Assembly: GCF_001761465.1 (NCBI RefSeq)
Contig: NZ_CP017479.1
Location: 3,782,001 to 3,846,000, forward strand
Direction: 5' to 3'
From: Flavobacterium gilvum
GTDB taxonomy: Bacteria; Bacteroidota; Bacteroidia; Flavobacteriales; Flavobacteriaceae
DNA: 64,000 bases
Positions within the stretch are counted from its first letter, which is position 1. Every line of letters starts with the position of its first letter. The notes beneath the pieces were generated by a model that did not search any database, had not been told where the DNA came from, and saw nothing but the letters and a program-made list of their open reading frames with translations. A program made the position numbers and the translations under genes. Positions 7,555-15,728 of this stretch are shown in pieces.

Positions 7555-10266
7555 ATGAAAAAAATAATACTTTCTGCGTTATTTGTCTTCTTTTTGGTAA
7601 CAAATCTATTTTCACAAGAACCTGTTTTTGTCACTTCGGTAGAAGGAATAAAAGAATACAGCTTGCCTAATGGATTGAAAATTTTACTGATTCCAGATGC
7701 CGCTCAATCCAATGTTATTGTAAACATTGTATATGGAGTTGGTTCCCGCCATGAAGGTTATGGGGAATCAGGTATGGCGCATTTACTGGAACACATGATG
7801 TTTAAGCGTTCCTCAAAATTTACCGATATCAAAAAAACAATTGCCGATAAAGGAGCGCAGGCCAATGGTACAACCTATTATGACCGCACCAACTATTATG
7901 AAGCCTTACCCGCAACTGATGAAAATTTAAAATGGGCTCTCGAAATGGAAGCAGACAGAATGGTGACTTCGGCCATACTTCAATCGGATTTGAATACCGA
8001 ATTCAGTGTGGTTCGAAATGAGTTTGAAATAGGTGAAAATGATCCATCGGGAATATTAAATGATCGCATTCTTTCGACAGCCTATTTATGGCATAATTAC
8101 GGGAAATCTACTATTGGGAGTAAAGAGGATATAGAACGCGTTCCCGCCAGCCGACTAAAAGTTTTTTATCAAAAATATTACCAGCCCAATAACGCAACTT
8201 TGATTGTAGGAGGAAAATTTGATGAGAAAAAAACACTTTCCTGGATCAAGGAATACTTTGCTCCAATACCAAAATCAAAAACTGAAATCGAAAAAACATA
8301 TACTGTAGAACCAGTGCAAGACGGAGAACGTTTTGTAGAACTCAAAAGAAACGGAGATCTTCAATATATTGGTATGGCTTACCATACTCCTAGTTATTCT
8401 GACAAGGAATTTGCTGCAAATGATGCTTTGATTTCAATATTGACTAATAATCCTTCGGGAATTCTGTATAAAACATTGGTGGAAACCAAATTATCAACTA
8501 CCGTTTATGGGTACACACTTCCGCTAAAAGACCCGGGATTCAGTTATTTTGGATGTGACGTTGCCAAAGATAAGGATATCAACGTTGTTCAAAAGGCCTT
8601 TTTGGAAACAATGAATACGGTTCCCAATATGACTTTTACGGAAGAAGATTTAAAACGAGCCAAAAATGAGTTACTAAAACATTTTGAAAACACGTATAAC
8701 AAAACTCTTAACTTATCCATAGCCTTGACAGAATTCATCGGGGCTGGTGATTGGCGTTTATTTTTTATAAATAGAGACAATATAGAAGCGTTAACAGTTG
8801 CCGATATTCAAAATGCAGCCAAAAAATACTATTTACAAAGCAATAGAACCTGGGGACGTTTCATACCAGAAAAAAACAGCGAAAGAACCAAAGTAAATGA
8901 CCCCCAAGATATTGCGCCTCTTGTAAAAGGGTATAAAGGAAAAGCAATGGAAGCGAATACCAATACCTTTGAAGCCTCTGCTGCAAATATTATGAAAGCG
9001 ACAGAGGAAGGAAAATTAGCCTCAGGAGGAAGATATGCCTTGTTGGAAAAACCTGCCAAAGGAAATAAAATCGAAGGCCGATTATTATTGCGAATGGGAG
9101 ATGAAAAATCATTGAGCCAAAAATCAATGATTGCCGAATTAACAGCAAGTATGCTTAAATTAGGTACAAAAACCAGAAGCAAAAAAGACATCAACGACCA
9201 GATTGACCAATACAAACTAAACCTAAGCACAGTAGGCTCTGTTGATGGTTTATATGTAAGAATCAGCACCGATAAAGCCAATTTGGGCAATGCTTTGAAC
9301 TTGGTACAGGATATTTTAAGAAACCCTTCTTTTGATGTTGCCGAATTTGAAAAACTAAAATTAGAAGCCAAAAGCGGATTAGAATCTCAAAGAAACGAAC
9401 CTCAAGCAGTTGCCAGTCAGGAATTGGTAAAAACAATCGCTTTGTATCTAAAAACACACCCCTTTTACACAGAAACAATCGATGAAAGTCTAGCCACTCT
9501 TGACAAAATTACCATCGATGACCTGAAAAACTTTTATGCTACTTTCTATGGCGGATCCAACAGTATTGCATCTTTTGTGGGAGGTATAGATAAAGATTTG
9601 ATCAAAAAATTCTTGAGTTCGACTTTGGACAACTGGAGTCCAAAGGTTGCCTACAAAAGAATTCCAACACAATATTTTGACGTAAAATCAAGCGACAAAA
9701 CCATTCAGATAAATGACAAAACAAATGCCGTTTTATTTGGAAGAATAAATTTAAACGTAGGCGAAAAAAATCCTGATTATCCTGCTTTGGAAATGGCAAA
9801 TGAATTATTGGGAGGCGGATCATTCCTTTCATCCAGAATTCCGCAACGTTTACGCGAAACCGAAGGATTGAGCTACGGTGCCGGTTCATATCTTCAGGCA
9901 AATGCTATTGACCCAACGGGAGATTGGGGAGTTTATGCCTTTTACAATCCTACAATGAAAGATAAATTGGCAACTGCCTTAAACGAAGAAATTCAAAAAG
10001 CAATAAGCAAAGGTTTCACTAAAGAAGAATTTGACAGTTCTCTAAAATCTTGGTTACAAAACAGACAAACAATGCTTGGAACCGATGAATTTATCGTTCG
10101 TCAACTTAGAGAAAACATTGACTTGGGCAAAACATTTAAAGACTATCAGGATTTTGAAACCAAAGTTAAAAGCTTGGATGTCCAAAAAGTAAATAGCGCC
10201 TTGGTCAAATATTTTGATCCAAAAAAACTCGTAATTATAAATGCCGGGGATTTTGCTAAAAAATAA
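7555..10266 (+). CDS. Secreted M16 family zinc metallopeptidase, two-domain
   Basis: Insulinase/pitrilysin-like protease expected in the periplasm. An N-terminal signal peptide (VTNLFSQ end) is followed by an M16 domain with the inverted zinc motif HxxEH in HLLEHMMFK at about residue 80, and a downstream helix containing NEFEIGEND that supplies the third ligand region. The C-terminal half repeats the fold without the zinc motif (LGGGSFLSSRIPQRLRE at about residue 755), as is normal for the family. The 903-residue length matches two-domain bacterial M16 proteins. It is followed by an intrinsic terminator at 10356-10386 and is probably monocistronic. Targets are unknown. Confidence 0.92.
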   Translation: MKKIILSALFVFFLVTNLFSQEPVFVTSVEGIKEYSLPNGLKILLIPDAAQSNVIVNIVYGVGSRHEGYGESGMAHLLEHMMFKRSSKFTDIKKTIADKGAQANGTTYYDRTNYYEALPATDENLKWALEMEADRMVTSAILQSDLNTEFSVVRNEFEIGENDPSGILNDRILSTAYLWHNYGKSTIGSKEDIERVPASRLKVFYQKYYQPNNATLIVGGKFDEKKTLSWIKEYFAPIPKSKTEIEKTYTVEPVQDGERFVELKRNGDLQYIGMAYHTPSYSDKEFAANDALISILTNNPSGILYKTLVETKLSTTVYGYTLPLKDPGFSYFGCDVAKDKDINVVQKAFLETMNTVPNMTFTEEDLKRAKNELLKHFENTYNKTLNLSIALTEFIGAGDWRLFFINRDNIEALTVADIQNAAKKYYLQSNRTWGRFIPEKNSERTKVNDPQDIAPLVKGYKGKAMEANTNTFEASAANIMKATEEGKLASGGRYALLEKPAKGNKIEGRLLLRMGDEKSLSQKSMIAELTASMLKLGTKTRSKKDINDQIDQYKLNLSTVGSVDGLYVRISTDKANLGNALNLVQDILRNPSFDVAEFEKLKLEAKSGLESQRNEPQAVASQELVKTIALYLKTHPFYTETIDESLATLDKITIDDLKNFYATFYGGSNSIASFVGGIDKDLIKKFLSSTLDNWSPKVAYKRIPTQYFDVKSSDKTIQINDKTNAVLFGRINLNVGEKNPDYPALEMANELLGGGSFLSSRIPQRLRETEGLSYGAGSYLQANAIDPTGDWGVYAFYNPTMKDKLATALNEEIQKAISKGFTKEEFDSSLKSWLQNRQTMLGTDEFIVRQLRENIDLGKTFKDYQDFETKVKSLDVQKVNSALVKYFDPKKLVIINAGDFAKK

Positions 10267-10355
10267 TTTCTGGAAGTTACTAAGAAGCTAAAATTCTAAG
10301 TTTCTGAGATGAAAGACATATTTTGGGTTATTGAACAAAACCCAAATTATAACAG

Positions 10356-10386
10356 AAAAGGTATTGAGCAATCAATACCTTTTTTT
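10356..10386 (+). terminator. Intrinsic terminator after the M16 gene
   Basis: A 12-bp perfect stem (AAAAGGTATTGA with TCAATACCTTTT) closed by a GCAA tetraloop and continued by a run of T. Strong in plus orientation, 90 bases after the M16 stop codon. Confidence 0.85.
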
Positions 10387-10440
10387 ATGGAAAGGACCGA
10401 TTACTACTAATTTGAGTTCGGTTATTAATTTTTGGAGCAG

Positions 10441-10577
10441 AAAGATTAGGCATTTTTAGTAATCATATATCCCGCTATCCGTTACAATCTTGTGAGTCTC
10501 GTCCGAAAAGACGAGACTCACAAGGATTTTCACTGCTATCGGGGCTATAAAGAAAGATTAGGAATTTTTATAATCAT
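10441..10577. repeat. REP-like hairpin element between imperfect direct repeats
   Basis: A perfect 15-bp stem (10489-10503 with 10510-10524, loop CGAAAA) sits inside partly complementary arms CCCGCTATC and GCTATCGGGG. About 26-base imperfect direct repeats flank it: GAAAGATTAGGCATTTTTAG at 10440-10459 and its near-copy at 10552-10571, each followed by TAATCAT. From memory, similar CGCTATC-hairpin units are scattered in Flavobacterium genomes. This could not be tested here. Confidence 0.65.
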
Positions 10578-10688
10578 CCCAAAAGAAAAAATAGCAATAA
10601 TTGAACTCATATTATAACTAAAAAAAGAAGTAACTTTATTATACAAATCCAAACAAACCATTGTTTATCAATTAAATAAATCCAAAAA

Positions 10689-12074
10689 ATGAATTTCAGA
10701 ATCGAAAAAGATACGATGGGCGAAGTACAGGTTCCTGCCGACAGATACTGGGGCGCCCAAACGGAACGTTCCCGAAACAACTTCAAAATTGGTTCGCCGG
10801 CATCTATGCCAAAAGCGATTATTGAAGGATTTGCCTATCTAAAAAAAGCAGCTGCCTATACCAATTGTGAGTTGGGAGTTCTGTCGGTTGATAAACGGGA
10901 TTACATTGGTTTGGTTTGTGACGAAATACTTGCTGGACGGCATACCGAGGAATTTCCGCTAGTGATTTGGCAAACCGGTTCGGGCACACAAAGTAATATG
11001 AATGTCAACGAGGTAATTGCCAATCGTTCGCAGGTGCTAAAAAGACTCAGCATTACCGATGACGAACCTTTTATAAAAGCCAATGACGATGTAAATAAAT
11101 CACAATCTTCCAATGATACTTTCCCAACTGCCATGCATATAGCGGCTTACAAAGTAGTCGTGGAAAACACCATCCCGAATATTGAAAAATTAAAAGATAC
11201 ACTCGAAAAGAAGGCAACAAAGTTCCAATCAGTAGTCAAAATTGGACGCACTCATTTGATGGATGCCACTCCCCTGACTTTGGGTCAGGAAATCTCGGGT
11301 TATGTGGCACAGCTTGATAATGGTCTCAAAGCCGTTAAAAACACTTTACCTCACCTATCTCAAATCGCTTTGGGCGGAACTGCCGTAGGAACCGGATTGA
11401 ACACGCCAAAAGGATACGATGTAAGGGTTGCCGAATATATCAGTCAATTTACGGGTCATCCATTTGTCACCGCACCTAATAAATTTGAGGCACTGGCTAC
11501 CCATGATGCGATTGTGGAAACCCACGGCGCACTCAAGCAATTGGCCGTTTCTCTGAATAAAATAGCCAATGATATCCGAATGCTCGCATCCGGACCACGT
11601 TCTGGAATTGGAGAAATCCTTATTCCTGAAAATGAACCAGGTTCTTCCATCATGCCCGGAAAAGTAAACCCAACTCAATGCGAAGCACTGACGATGGTTT
11701 GTGCACAAGTAATTGGAAATGATATGGCTATCACTGTTGGCGGTATGCAAGGGCAATATGAATTGAACGTTTTCAAACCGATGATGGCGGCCAACTTTTT
11801 GCAATCAGCTGAATTACTGGGAGATGCCTGCCACTCATTCGACATTCATTGTGCACAGGGAATTCAGCCCAACCACAAACGAATCGAAGAGTTGGTAAAC
11901 AACTCATTAATGCTTGTTACGGCTTTGAATACTAAAATAGGCTATTATAAATCGGCAGAAATTGCACAAACCGCACATAAAAATGGTACGACTCTAAAAG
12001 AAGAAGCCGTAAGATTAGGATACGTAACCCCCGAAGAATTTGATGAATGGGTAAAACCCGAGGATATGGTTTGA
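10689..12074 (+). CDS. fumC: Fumarate hydratase, class II
   Basis: TCA-cycle enzyme converting fumarate and water to L-malate without an Fe-S cluster. The 461-residue chain carries the superfamily signature [15 protein letters not shown] at residues 318-332, whose flexible loop serine acts in catalysis. It also has [12 protein letters not shown] at 97-108, [10 protein letters not shown] at about 137 and [10 protein letters not shown] at 186-195 (Thr188/His189). The N-terminus ([22 protein letters not shown]) is canonical FumC. It is convergent with the next gene and separated from it by an AT-rich repeat. Confidence 0.96.
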   Translation: MNFRIEKDTMGEVQVPADRYWGAQTERSRNNFKIGSPASMPKAIIEGFAYLKKAAAYTNCELGVLSVDKRDYIGLVCDEILAGRHTEEFPLVIWQTGSGTQSNMNVNEVIANRSQVLKRLSITDDEPFIKANDDVNKSQSSNDTFPTAMHIAAYKVVVENTIPNIEKLKDTLEKKATKFQSVVKIGRTHLMDATPLTLGQEISGYVAQLDNGLKAVKNTLPHLSQIALGGTAVGTGLNTPKGYDVRVAEYISQFTGHPFVTAPNKFEALATHDAIVETHGALKQLAVSLNKIANDIRMLASGPRSGIGEILIPENEPGSSIMPGKVNPTQCEALTMVCAQVIGNDMAITVGGMQGQYELNVFKPMMAANFLQSAELLGDACHSFDIHCAQGIQPNHKRIEELVNNSLMLVTALNTKIGYYKSAEIAQTAHKNGTTLKEEAVRLGYVTPEEFDEWVKPEDMV

Positions 12075-12126
12075 GAAAATTATGAGTTATGAATTATTAG
12101 TTGTTTGGTAGTAAAGTTTAAAAAAC

Positions 12127-12168
12127 TCATAATTCATAATTCATAATTCATAATTCATAATTCACAAT
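12127..12168. repeat. Six-unit tandem repeat TCATAAT
   Basis: Five exact copies and one variant (TCACAAT) of the heptamer TCATAAT run up to the stop codon of the minus-strand gene. Upstream, at about 12078-12098, lies partly complementary text (ATTATGAGTTATGAATTATT), so the region could fold and terminate both convergent transcripts. Copy number may vary between strains. Confidence 0.75.
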
Positions 12169-13370
12169 TATTCCCCGTTTACATAATCCTGCAAATAACT
12201 GAATCGCTCGGTGAGTTTTCCGTTTTCGGTTATTTTGGCTCTTTTGAGGATACCATCTTTATCTCCATTAAAAAAGGCTGGCAAAACATGTTCTGAGAAC
12301 ATTTCTCCAAAACCTTCACTAGCATCTTTTGGCAACTCACAAGGCAAATTATCAACAGCCATGACTACGATTGCAGCAGGATGAAAAACATCTACTTCTT
12401 TATTTTCACTTGGCAAATAACCGTATAAAGGTTCTGCAATGGTTGAGGAGCGCAAAGTACAGGCGATTGATCCATTGACATCGCAGGAAATATCGGCAAC
12501 CACTTTTATATTGCAATCACTTGCCTGAAGCATTTCTCGGGTCAAAATTGCCGGAGCTTCATTGGCATGAAAATGTCCGGTGATATAAATATCTGAAATC
12601 TTTGTGAATCGCTCAAAATCAGAAACATATTCGGATGGATTATGATGGAAATCTGTAAAATCAAGAACTTGGCCATCTTTCCTTTTATTATAATCCAAAA
12701 CATCCAATTGGGTATAAACTGCTTGAGTATATTTTTTACTCAAATAATTTTCGGGAGTAACTTCCTTAATTTTCATGGCATCCAAAATTTCTTTGACACC
12801 ATTCCCCACTTTTCCCGTGCCGGTAACCACAATTTTTAATGGAGGTAAAATCAACCTTTTTAAATGGGTAATCAATGCATCTTTCCCAGAAAGTGTTTCG
12901 GCTTTTGGCATTTTAAACAATTCGAATTTTATTCCAAAAGCACGAAAAGCATTGTAAGTTCCAACAAATCCTGCATATCTACCAAAACCAATTAATCTAT
13001 AATTGTGAGAATTAACAATAGTTTCATAATCGTACAGGTATATTTTTTTTTCTAAAATAGCCTGTAATAACTTTCGGTTATGAGGTTGTTTCTTTATTGT
13101 ATGCGAAAAAAAGAAATAGGTTTTATTCGGAATCAAATCATCTACCGGTACTTCTTTTACACCAAAAAGAACATCACAATCGCTGACATCATTGGTAACA
13201 TCTATCCCCATACCTTGGTATTGTACATCGGTAAAAATACGGCTATCCGAACTTTCAACTCTTATGGTACAATCATGGTATTTCTGCTTTATTTTGGCCA
13301 ATTCATCAGGCGAAAAAACAACTCTTCTATCGGGTGGATTTTTTCTTTCTTTTAGGATTCCGAATTTCAT
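12168..13370 (-). CDS. Saccharopine/alanine dehydrogenase-like NAD(P) oxidoreductase
   Basis: A 400-residue cytoplasmic oxidoreductase of the alanine dehydrogenase/transhydrogenase fold. The N-terminal half contains VLFGVKEVPVDDL and KTYFFFSHTIKKQ, then YETIV and IGFGRYAGFVGTYNAFR. These strongly resemble the lysine-ketoglutarate reductase/saccharopine dehydrogenase branch. A Rossmann motif, VTGTGKVGNGVKEIL, lies at about residue 183. The C-terminal part has VADISCDVNGSIACT, matching the same family. A lysine-forming or lysine-degrading role is possible but unproven, and no lysine-pathway gene is adjacent. On the minus strand a TATTTTTG box occurs at 13406-13413, 36 bases before the ATG. Confidence 0.8.
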   Translation of the reverse strand: MKFGILKERKNPPDRRVVFSPDELAKIKQKYHDCTIRVESSDSRIFTDVQYQGMGIDVTNDVSDCDVLFGVKEVPVDDLIPNKTYFFFSHTIKKQPHNRKLLQAILEKKIYLYDYETIVNSHNYRLIGFGRYAGFVGTYNAFRAFGIKFELFKMPKAETLSGKDALITHLKRLILPPLKIVVTGTGKVGNGVKEILDAMKIKEVTPENYLSKKYTQAVYTQLDVLDYNKRKDGQVLDFTDFHHNPSEYVSDFERFTKISDIYITGHFHANEAPAILTREMLQASDCNIKVVADISCDVNGSIACTLRSSTIAEPLYGYLPSENKEVDVFHPAAIVVMAVDNLPCELPKDASEGFGEMFSEHVLPAFFNGDKDGILKRAKITENGKLTERFSYLQDYVNGE

Positions 13371-13731
13371 TTTTAAATATTCAACTTTATTAACATGTTT
13401 TGTTACAAAAATAACATTATCATTTGAAATAATTCCGTTTTTTAGAATTAATTCAACAAGGTGATAAAAATACTCTAAAGAAACCTTTTAGACAACGCAA
13501 CTAGGCAAATAATAATAAAACAATAAAAAAGAAAGGAAGAAATTAGGCATCATAAGCACTCGATAATCCAAATATTTAGCATTAAAAACCAACAATAACA
13601 TACTTAAATGTTACCAATTATACTGATCGCCAAACAAATAAAAAATGCTTTGAAAAAAAAGTTAAAATTTGAAAAAAACAGTAAATCAAAAGTTTTTGTT
13701 TCTATATATTTGCTTTTCTAGCACCACGAAA
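13371..13731. other. AT-rich divergent intergenic region
   Basis: About 360 very AT-rich bases between the divergent oxidoreductase and serine-hydrolase genes. It holds a minus-strand -7-like box at 13406-13413 and a plus-strand one at 13705-13712. No small gene recognised. Confidence 0.5.
13705..13712 (+). promoter_or_regulatory. -7 box (TATATTTG) of the serine-hydrolase gene
   Basis: Exact TAnnTTTG match ending 19 bases before the ATG at 13732. The longer in-frame TTG start at 13669 would place this box inside the coding sequence, which supports the shorter gene. A TTTG lies too far upstream for a standard -33. Confidence 0.5.
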
Positions 13732-14943
13732 ATGAATCTGACAAAAAAAACAATTATTTTAAATTTACTGCTCATAAACATACTGACGGGCTCATGTAAA
13801 AAAGACATTAAACAGGCCGAAAACAAGGAAATAAAAGACGCAGATCTTCCTGCAAACGTATTACCTAAAATGAAACCTTTGGTAAACGAAAAACCAAAAC
13901 TCACTGCCTCCTATATAGATGAGAAACACAGAGAAATAGACTCTTTTTACAATAGAAACTGGCCTAACAATAGTATGAACGGTAGTTTTCTTGTTGCCAA
14001 AAACGGACAGATTATCTACGAAAAATATGAAGGTTATGCAAATCTTAGAGATAAGACTCCGATAACGGCCGACACTCCAATCCATATTGCATCTGTAAGT
14101 AAAGTGCTTACTGCAACAGCTGTTTTGAAATTGGTAAATGCCAAAAGAATAGATTTGGATAAAAAAGTTACAGATTATCTTAAAGAGTTTCCCTATCCGG
14201 AAGTAACGGTGAGAATGTTGCTTGATCACAGAAGCGGAATGCGTAATTATGCCTATTTTACAGATCGTGATAAAAGTGTTTGGGACAGACACAATACGCT
14301 GACCAACCAAGATATTTTGACCATTATGGGAACAAAAAACATTGGTTTGGAACAAAAAACAGGTACTCGATTTGCGTATTGCAATACCAATTATGCCATG
14401 TTGGCTTTGATTATCGAAAAAATTACCAAAATGTCGTACCGAAATGCAATGGCCGAAATTATTTTTAAACCACTTGGAATGACTCATACTTTTGTTCTTG
14501 ATTTTGACAAAGACAAACATAATGTGGCACCATCCTACAAAGCCAACAGAGTTGAAATAGGCATTGATTATCTCGATAAAATTTATGGTGACAAAAACAT
14601 TTACTCGACTCCAAGAGATTTGCTGAAATTTGACAGAGCTAGAAATTCACCTTCTTTTTTGGAACCTGATTTGTTAGCCCAAGTCTATACAGGATACAGT
14701 AATGAACGAAAAGGTACTAGAAATTACGGATTGGGTATCCGAATGATTAATTGGGAAAATGGCAAGAATTTTTATTACCATAACGGTTGGTGGCACGGTT
14801 TTACCTCATCATATATTCCTCTAAAAGATGAAAATGTGACGATAATTGCCTTATCCAATAAATTCAACCGAAGCACTTATGCGGTTAGAAAACTATCTGT
14901 ACTGTTTGGGGATTATCCATTTAAGGTAAAAGATATTGAGTAG
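13732..14943 (+). CDS. Beta-lactamase-class-C-type serine hydrolase lipoprotein
   Basis: A serine hydrolase of the penicillin-binding/class C beta-lactamase fold, probably acting on peptidoglycan peptides or small esters in the periplasm. The 403-residue product has a lipobox (LTGSC) with Cys at about residue 22. It shows all three family motifs: SxxK as Ser121-Val-Ser-Lys124, YxN as Tyr216-Cys-Asn218, and HxG in NGWWHG at about residue 345. The start at 13732 gives the lipoprotein signal directly and sits just after a -7 box. It is unlikely to be a true resistance beta-lactamase; such lipoproteins are common in Bacteroidota and usually uncharacterised. Confidence 0.87.
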   Translation: MNLTKKTIILNLLLINILTGSCKKDIKQAENKEIKDADLPANVLPKMKPLVNEKPKLTASYIDEKHREIDSFYNRNWPNNSMNGSFLVAKNGQIIYEKYEGYANLRDKTPITADTPIHIASVSKVLTATAVLKLVNAKRIDLDKKVTDYLKEFPYPEVTVRMLLDHRSGMRNYAYFTDRDKSVWDRHNTLTNQDILTIMGTKNIGLEQKTGTRFAYCNTNYAMLALIIEKITKMSYRNAMAEIIFKPLGMTHTFVLDFDKDKHNVAPSYKANRVEIGIDYLDKIYGDKNIYSTPRDLLKFDRARNSPSFLEPDLLAQVYTGYSNERKGTRNYGLGIRMINWENGKNFYYHNGWWHGFTSSYIPLKDENVTIIALSNKFNRSTYAVRKLSVLFGDYPFKVKDIE

Positions 14944-15051
14944 ATTGCAGATTTTTGATTTTTGATTTCAAAATAAAGAATAAAGAATAAAGATGTTAGA
15001 CTGTAGATTTTGCATTTTATCTTTGACCAGATTTGATATTGTAATTGATTA

Positions 15052-15082
15052 TTGACATTGCCAATAAAATAAACTACATTTG
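15052..15082 (+). promoter_or_regulatory. Promoter of ssrA (TTG / TACATTTG)
   Basis: A -7 box TACATTTG (15075-15082) matches TAnnTTTG exactly. A TTG at 15052-15054 sits 20 bases upstream, the spacing of Bacteroidota -33 elements. The predicted transcript would start about 30 bases before the mature tmRNA 5' end. Confidence 0.65.
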
Positions 15083-15117
15083 CAGAATATTTGGAACTCC
15101 AATCCAATATAATAAAT

Positions 15118-15513
15118 GGGGTCGACTGGTTTTGACAGCAAGTCGAATTGAAAAGTAAGCACGTCGAGAACTGGGATAATTCTCGCAAATAAAAGGTCTC
15201 AAACTTTTTACACGGCGAAGGAAACTACGCTCTTGCTGCATAATCTGAATTATAGTAAGATTAGCCTCGTCCTACAAGGTAGGAAAGCAGGATTTACCTC
15301 GAAAGCTTTGGTTTATAGCGGTCGATTAAGGTAAATCGTAAAGATAAACCTAGATTTCCACAAGCTTCGGGTGGGTTTCGAAAATTAAGAAGCTAAGCAA
15401 AGAGCGGTTGTTCCTGACCTAACTCAGCGTCGAAAATCCATTCAGGAAATAAGCGTGTAGAAAGCTCTTTAGTTGCTTGTTTGGACCCGGGTTCGATTCC
15501 CGGCGATTCCACA
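15118..15513 (+). ncRNA. ssrA: Transfer-messenger RNA (tmRNA)
   Basis: Rescues stalled ribosomes and tags the nascent chain for proteolysis. The 5' end GGGGTCG pairs with CGATTCC near the 3' end to form the alanine-type acceptor stem. The 5' side continues GACTGGTTTTGACAG and the 3' side has a T-arm GGGTTCGATTCCCG. The tag reading frame starts at GGC 15214 and ends at TAA 15241-15243, encoding G-E-G-N-Y-A-L-A-A. The CCA tail is only partly encoded. Length of about 396 bases is normal. A strong terminator follows. Confidence 0.96.
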
Positions 15514-15533
15514 AATTCATTTTAAATGAAATC

Positions 15534-15569
15534 AAAAGCCTGTAAATCCTAAGATTTACAGGCTTTTTT
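15534..15569 (+). terminator. Intrinsic terminator of ssrA
   Basis: Perfect stem AAAAGCCTGTAAATC/GATTTACAGGCTTTT with loop CTAA and a T-run, 21 bases after the tmRNA 3' end. The A-run on the other side makes it potentially bidirectional for the incoming minus-strand PUL transcript. Confidence 0.85.
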
Positions 15570-15728
15570 GTATTTATGAATTTCGACCAAAAATACTTTA
15601 AAGCACTATAAAATAGTAGGTCTCAGAAAGTTTATTTGAAATCATTTTGCAAAACATATTTTATACAGTGATATTCGAATATTCAATTAATTTGTGCAAT
15701 CCCTTTTTCAGTTAACTCTCCCAAGGCA

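Larger units (their letters stand above)
10267..10688. other. Intergenic region with terminator and REP-like element
   Basis: This 420-base gap holds a low-complexity CTAAG stretch (10272-10310), a small hairpin TTTGGGTT/AACCCAAA (10322-10346), the terminator at 10356-10386 and a REP-like hairpin at 10489-10524. The REP-like hairpin is flanked by imperfect direct repeats. No gene seen. Confidence 0.6.

Noticed and set aside
12127-12168. CRISPR array
   Set aside because: The units are contiguous heptamers without spacers; no cas genes anywhere in the window.
13861-14520. 219-codon open frame on the minus strand
   Set aside because: Fully antisense to the serine-hydrolase lipoprotein gene, which has all three catalytic motifs; the antisense protein shows no domain and has odd composition.
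13732-14943. Antibiotic-resistance beta-lactamase
   Set aside because: Only the general SxxK/YxN/HxG fold motifs are present in a lipoprotein with a long N-terminal linker; nothing points to a resistance enzyme or cassette.
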